DNA of 64,000 nucleotides from Nitrobacter hamburgensis X14 (lineage in GTDB: Bacteria > Pseudomonadota > Alphaproteobacteria > Rhizobiales > Xanthobacteraceae): positions 4,202,001 to 4,266,000 of the forward strand of contig NC_007964.1 of the NCBI RefSeq assembly GCF_000013885.1, read 5' to 3'. Made by a program: the position numbers and the translations under genes. Below the pieces are notes generated by a model. It did no database searches and was not told the origin of the DNA. It saw only the letters and a program-made list of their open reading frames with translations. How positions within the stretch are numbered: the stretch's first letter is position 1; each line of letters starts with the position of its first letter. Positions 61,399 to 64,000 of the stretch are shown piece after piece.

Positions 61399-62727
61399 TC
61401 ACCGCAAGGCCCACGGCGACGACCGACTGCGCTCGCGTCGAAGGCATCGGACGGCCAATTCCCCATAGACATGTTCTCGGGAGAACTGGTCCGCTCCACG
61501 CCCCTGCACTTTGTGTCGTTGACGGAGGAAGTGCCGCGTTCGGTCATAGACATGCTGATCGACGGCCTCGTATGCCGACGCGAGGGCGCCGTAGGAGAAG
61601 TAGGCCGACCAACCGCGCAGAACGCGGTTCAACCGTGCTCGCACTTCGTCCCAAGCGCCCTTGTTGCCGGGCACCAGCAGTTCGCCAATCTTCACCTTGA
61701 CCCGCTGCATGCTCTTCTTGGACGGGCTCGCCCCCAAGTACCAGCGACCTCCATTGGGAAGGTGGCGCGGTCCCAGTGTGTAGCCAAGGAAGTCGAAGCC
61801 TTCACGCCGGGCATTCTTCACCGAGGTTTTCGCCTCGTTGAGTGTCAGCCCGAGTTTCGTCATCACCGCCCTCGTCCAGGTCAGAGCCTCTTCCGCGTGT
61901 CCGCGGCTGAGGATGACGAAGTCGTCGGCATAGGAGATGACATGTGCGTGGAACACCTCGCCGCGCCCTGTCAACCGCCAATGCTTCAGGAATCGGTTCA
62001 TGTAGATGACGGAGAGCAACGGACTGACGACCCCACCCTGGGGGGTGCCGCGAGTGCTGCTCTTGCCGCCGCTCATGTGCCGTTTCCCGTCGCCATCCCG
62101 TTCCTCGACCGGCACTTGCAGCCACAGCTTGATCAGCCGCAGCACATTCCGGTCGAGGACGCGGCGGGCCACCGATCGGAGGAGGTCCGCATGCGGGATC
62201 GTGTCGAAATACTTCGACAAGTCGGCATCGACTACGTCGGTGTAGCCCCGGCATAGCAGCCGGTGCGTTTCCTTGACGGCATCGATCGCGCTCCGACGCG
62301 GCCGATAGCCGTAGGCACCGTCCTCGAAGCCCGCCTCGAAGATTGGCTCCAGCACGATCTTGGCTGCGGCCTGAACCACCCGGTCCCGGATCGTCGGGAT
62401 GCCGAGCGGACGTTCGCCGCCGCCAGGCTTTGGGATCATCACCCGCCGCACTGGATCAGGCTGGTAGGTCTTCGAGACGAGGTCCTCGCGCAAGCCCGCC
62501 AGCCACGCGTCTACACCCGCCCCCTCGATCTGTCCGAAGGTCATCCCGTCCACGCCTGGCGCACCCGCATTGGCGCGGGCAAGCGTATAGGCACGCAGAA
62601 GGACGTCCTCACGACAGATTTTGTCGTAGAGAATGTAAAAGCGGAAAGCAGGCTCAGCCTTCGCCTTGCGGTACAGCTTTCTCTGAAGGCTCCTGATCTT
62701 ATCGGGTGTTTCGAGGCTCATCGCCAA
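61399..62727 (-). CDS. ltrA: Group II intron reverse transcriptase/maturase
   Basis: A 442-residue intron-encoded protein. The reverse transcriptase domain shows GVDGMTFGQIE, RPLGIPTIRDRVVQAA, YGYRPRRSAIDAV, DADLSKYFDTIPH, GTPQGGVVSPLLSVIYMN and the catalytic YADDFVIL. The maturase (X) domain follows (VRARLNRVLRGWSAYFSYGA). No HNH/En domain is seen, so mobility probably uses the endonuclease-independent route. The ORF lies in domain IV, as usual, and ends ~95 bases before the intron 3' end. It looks intact. Confidence 0.9.
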   Translation of the reverse strand: MAMSLETPDKIRSLQRKLYRKAKAEPAFRFYILYDKICREDVLLRAYTLARANAGAPGVDGMTFGQIEGAGVDAWLAGLREDLVSKTYQPDPVRRVMIPKPGGGERPLGIPTIRDRVVQAAAKIVLEPIFEAGFEDGAYGYRPRRSAIDAVKETHRLLCRGYTDVVDADLSKYFDTIPHADLLRSVARRVLDRNVLRLIKLWLQVPVEERDGDGKRHMSGGKSSTRGTPQGGVVSPLLSVIYMNRFLKHWRLTGRGEVFHAHVISYADDFVILSRGHAEEALTWTRAVMTKLGLTLNEAKTSVKNARREGFDFLGYTLGPRHLPNGGRWYLGASPSKKSMQRVKVKIGELLVPGNKGAWDEVRARLNRVLRGWSAYFSYGALASAYEAVDQHVYDRTRHFLRQRHKVQGRGADQFSREHVYGELAVRCLRRERSRSSPWALR

Positions 62728-63212
62728 TCACCCCCACTTCGCCAACTTCGAAAGCGCACCAGAAGTCAGGGTCCTTTCCTCTGCCGGCGTTACCCGGCTT
62801 CGACGGTCATACGACCCTGTCCGACACCCGTCCGGTCCACCGCTCCGAAGCGGTGTTGAAGCCGCGACCTCCGACCCGGATGGGTCTCCCTCGATTACCC
62901 GCATCACCATTCCAACGTGCTGTGTCCAATACCCCGGCAGACCAGACAGGTGCGTTTGTCGATTGCTTCCCTGTCTGCGCGGCCTTCCCCGAGCAAAAGG
63001 CGGGTCGGCGTCTGCATCGACTCTTTCGAGGCCTGCTCGAACTTCACTCACGTTACGGCCCGTTGGATCGCTCGGCCGCCCAAGGCGGCCTTTGTCACGA
63101 GGCTTCGACGAGGCCAGTTGCCCGGCCGCGCCGCTCGTCAGCTTCCGGATCAATCGACAACTCTCCGGATGGAACCTTCCTCCATAGATGATGCGCGCCT
63201 TCGAGGGCGCAC

Positions 63213-63629
63213 TCTTGCCGGCATCATAGCCAGGCGGATCGTAGGACCCCCTTTTTCAGCGCTTTTAACGCTCTGGCTGTCGATGATCGCGGCGGTGGGG
63301 CTGGCCTCGCGCGAGGCCCGTTCCCGGCACTCCACGTAGAGAACCTCATGCACACGATTGAGCGTGCCATCCCAACTCCACAGGTCGAAATAATCGTACA
63401 CCGTGCTTTTCGGCGGAAGGTCCTTCGGAATCGCGCTCCATTGGCAACCCGTGCTCAAAATATACATCAGCCCGTTGACGACCTCGCGCATGATAACCGT
63501 GCGCTTACCGCCGCCGCGCTTGCCCGGCGGGATCAAGGGCTCGACGAGCTTCCATTCCTCATCCGTCAGATCGCTGGGGTAGCGAAGCTTGCTTCGGTTG
63601 TAGCGCCCGCGATTTTCCGTCGTCCACAT
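63213..63629 (-). CDS. IS5-family transposase, 5' exon
   Basis: The first ~139 codons of the transposase: the DUF4096-type head (RYPSDLTDEEWKLVEPLIPPGKRGGGKRTV), YILSTGCQWSAIPKDLPPKSTVYDYF and the first catalytic Asp in AAIIDSQSVKSAEKGG. Near 63251-63260 the frame must slip -1 in an AAAAAGGGGG run to reach SYDPPGYDAGK at the intron border. Some IS5 subgroups (IS427-like) use programmed frameshifting at such a run; a chance indel is the alternative. Confidence 0.8.
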
Positions 63630-63660
63630 CGGCGATCCCTTCCAGAATCAGACCGCCTCT

Positions 63661-63691
63661 CTTGAATCACATGTGATTCATCCGATTCAAG
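63661..63691. repeat. Nested palindromes rich in GANTC
   Basis: GAATCACATGTGATTC (63664-63679) is a perfect 16-bp palindrome, and CTTGAATC (63661-63668) also pairs with GATTCAAG (63684-63691). Three GANTC sites fall within 25 bp. It is close to the outer end of the IS5-family element and may be its target or terminal region. Confidence 0.5.
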
Positions 63692-64000
63692 AACTCTCCG
63701 GATGGGCTCTGAGGCCGAAAGTAATTGGAGCTGGTCGGATCCAGCCCGCAGCAAGGCTGTCGATGAATACTACCCTTTTGTGCGTCCGCATTAGAAGGGT
63801 CTATCCGATTTCATGTGAACAGCGAATTTGAATGCTGCACCGACATTGTGACGGGATGCGGTTCGCACTGTGGCTCGCACGGCCGCCGACACCGGAGCCG
63901 CGCTGAGAGAACCCACGCCAGAGCAGCCGCGGCCTACAAGCCATGGCCAGCTCTTCGATCACGGCGTAATAGCGCTCCTCGGCTCCGGCCGGCGGGATGT
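63692..64000. other. Right-edge stretch without a supported gene
   Basis: No complete ORF. On the minus strand a frame entering from the edge reads IPPAGAEERYYAVIEELAMA, which looks like the C-terminal tail of an IS transposase, but it is too short to assign. Confidence 0.35.

Overview
The window looks like DNA from a high-GC alphaproteobacterium, most likely Hyphomicrobiales (Bradyrhizobium/Methylobacterium-like). This is inferred from the DUF3618 / holin-like / YidB / GlsB envelope operon, the Ku gene, the IS families (IS5, IS21, IS66, IS110, IS630, ISL3 remnants), a bacterial group II intron, and a GANTC-rich palindrome that would suit CcrM methylation. No ribosomal or core metabolic genes are present, so the genus cannot be fixed. 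The whole window is accessory DNA.

Layout. (1) 1-7.4 kb: a Gabija-like anti-phage pair (OLD-type ATPase/TOPRIM nuclease plus UvrD-like helicase, overlapping by 4 bp), a divergent HEPN-motif protein, an unknown downstream gene, and then minus-strand remnants of hsdS (type I restriction specificity subunit) and of a DUF4917 gene. (2) 7.4-43.65 kb: a 36-kb segment bounded by near-identical 52/53-bp direct repeats. The repeats contain the last codons of a large serine recombinase and the 3' end of a tRNA-Met. Its left part holds a rolling-circle (HUH) Rep, two small unknown proteins and an FtsK-type translocase, recalling actinomycete integrative conjugative elements. A defence block follows (14.98-23 kb): zinc-hook AAA ATPase, HigB/HigA-like toxin-antitoxin, DUF2130 protein and an MmeI-like restriction-methylation fusion, then a WGR protein and a resolvase. 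From 25.4 to 36.4 kb lie mostly minus-strand genes: secreted proteins with peptidase S74 chaperone domains, a LigD-like ATP-dependent ligase, a PRC-barrel protein, an XRE regulator, a DUF488 protein and a lipoprotein. Copies of a GC-rich repeat lie on both sides of the ligase and of the lipoprotein. From 37 to 43.7 kb is a plasmid-type backbone: tyrosine recombinase, ParA, ribbon-helix-helix partner, RepA, six 17-bp iterons beside an AT-rich tract, and the large serine recombinase. (3) 43.7-46.2 kb: IS66, IS21 and IS110 remnants. (4) 46.3-60.2 kb: more chromosome-like genes (PHB-depolymerase-type esterase, CopG regulator, frameshifted EcsC, Ku), decayed pseudogenes, the envelope/stress operon, and an AI-2E-type permease fused to a GAF domain. 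(5) 60.4-64 kb: an IS630 remnant and an IS5-family transposase split by a complete 1.9-kb group II intron whose exact ends can be read from the restored coding sequence.

The most notable points are: the RCR-Rep/FtsK/serine-recombinase combination in a proteobacterial setting; its coexistence with a second, iteron-type replicon in one repeat-bounded element; a repeated palindrome (ATCGT-N4-ACGAT) around parA/parG that also occurs 16 kb away after the MmeI-like gene; the HEPN gene divergent to Gabija; and the gene-flanking repeats of the 30-36.6 kb region. All functions are assigned by reading motifs; no database search was possible.
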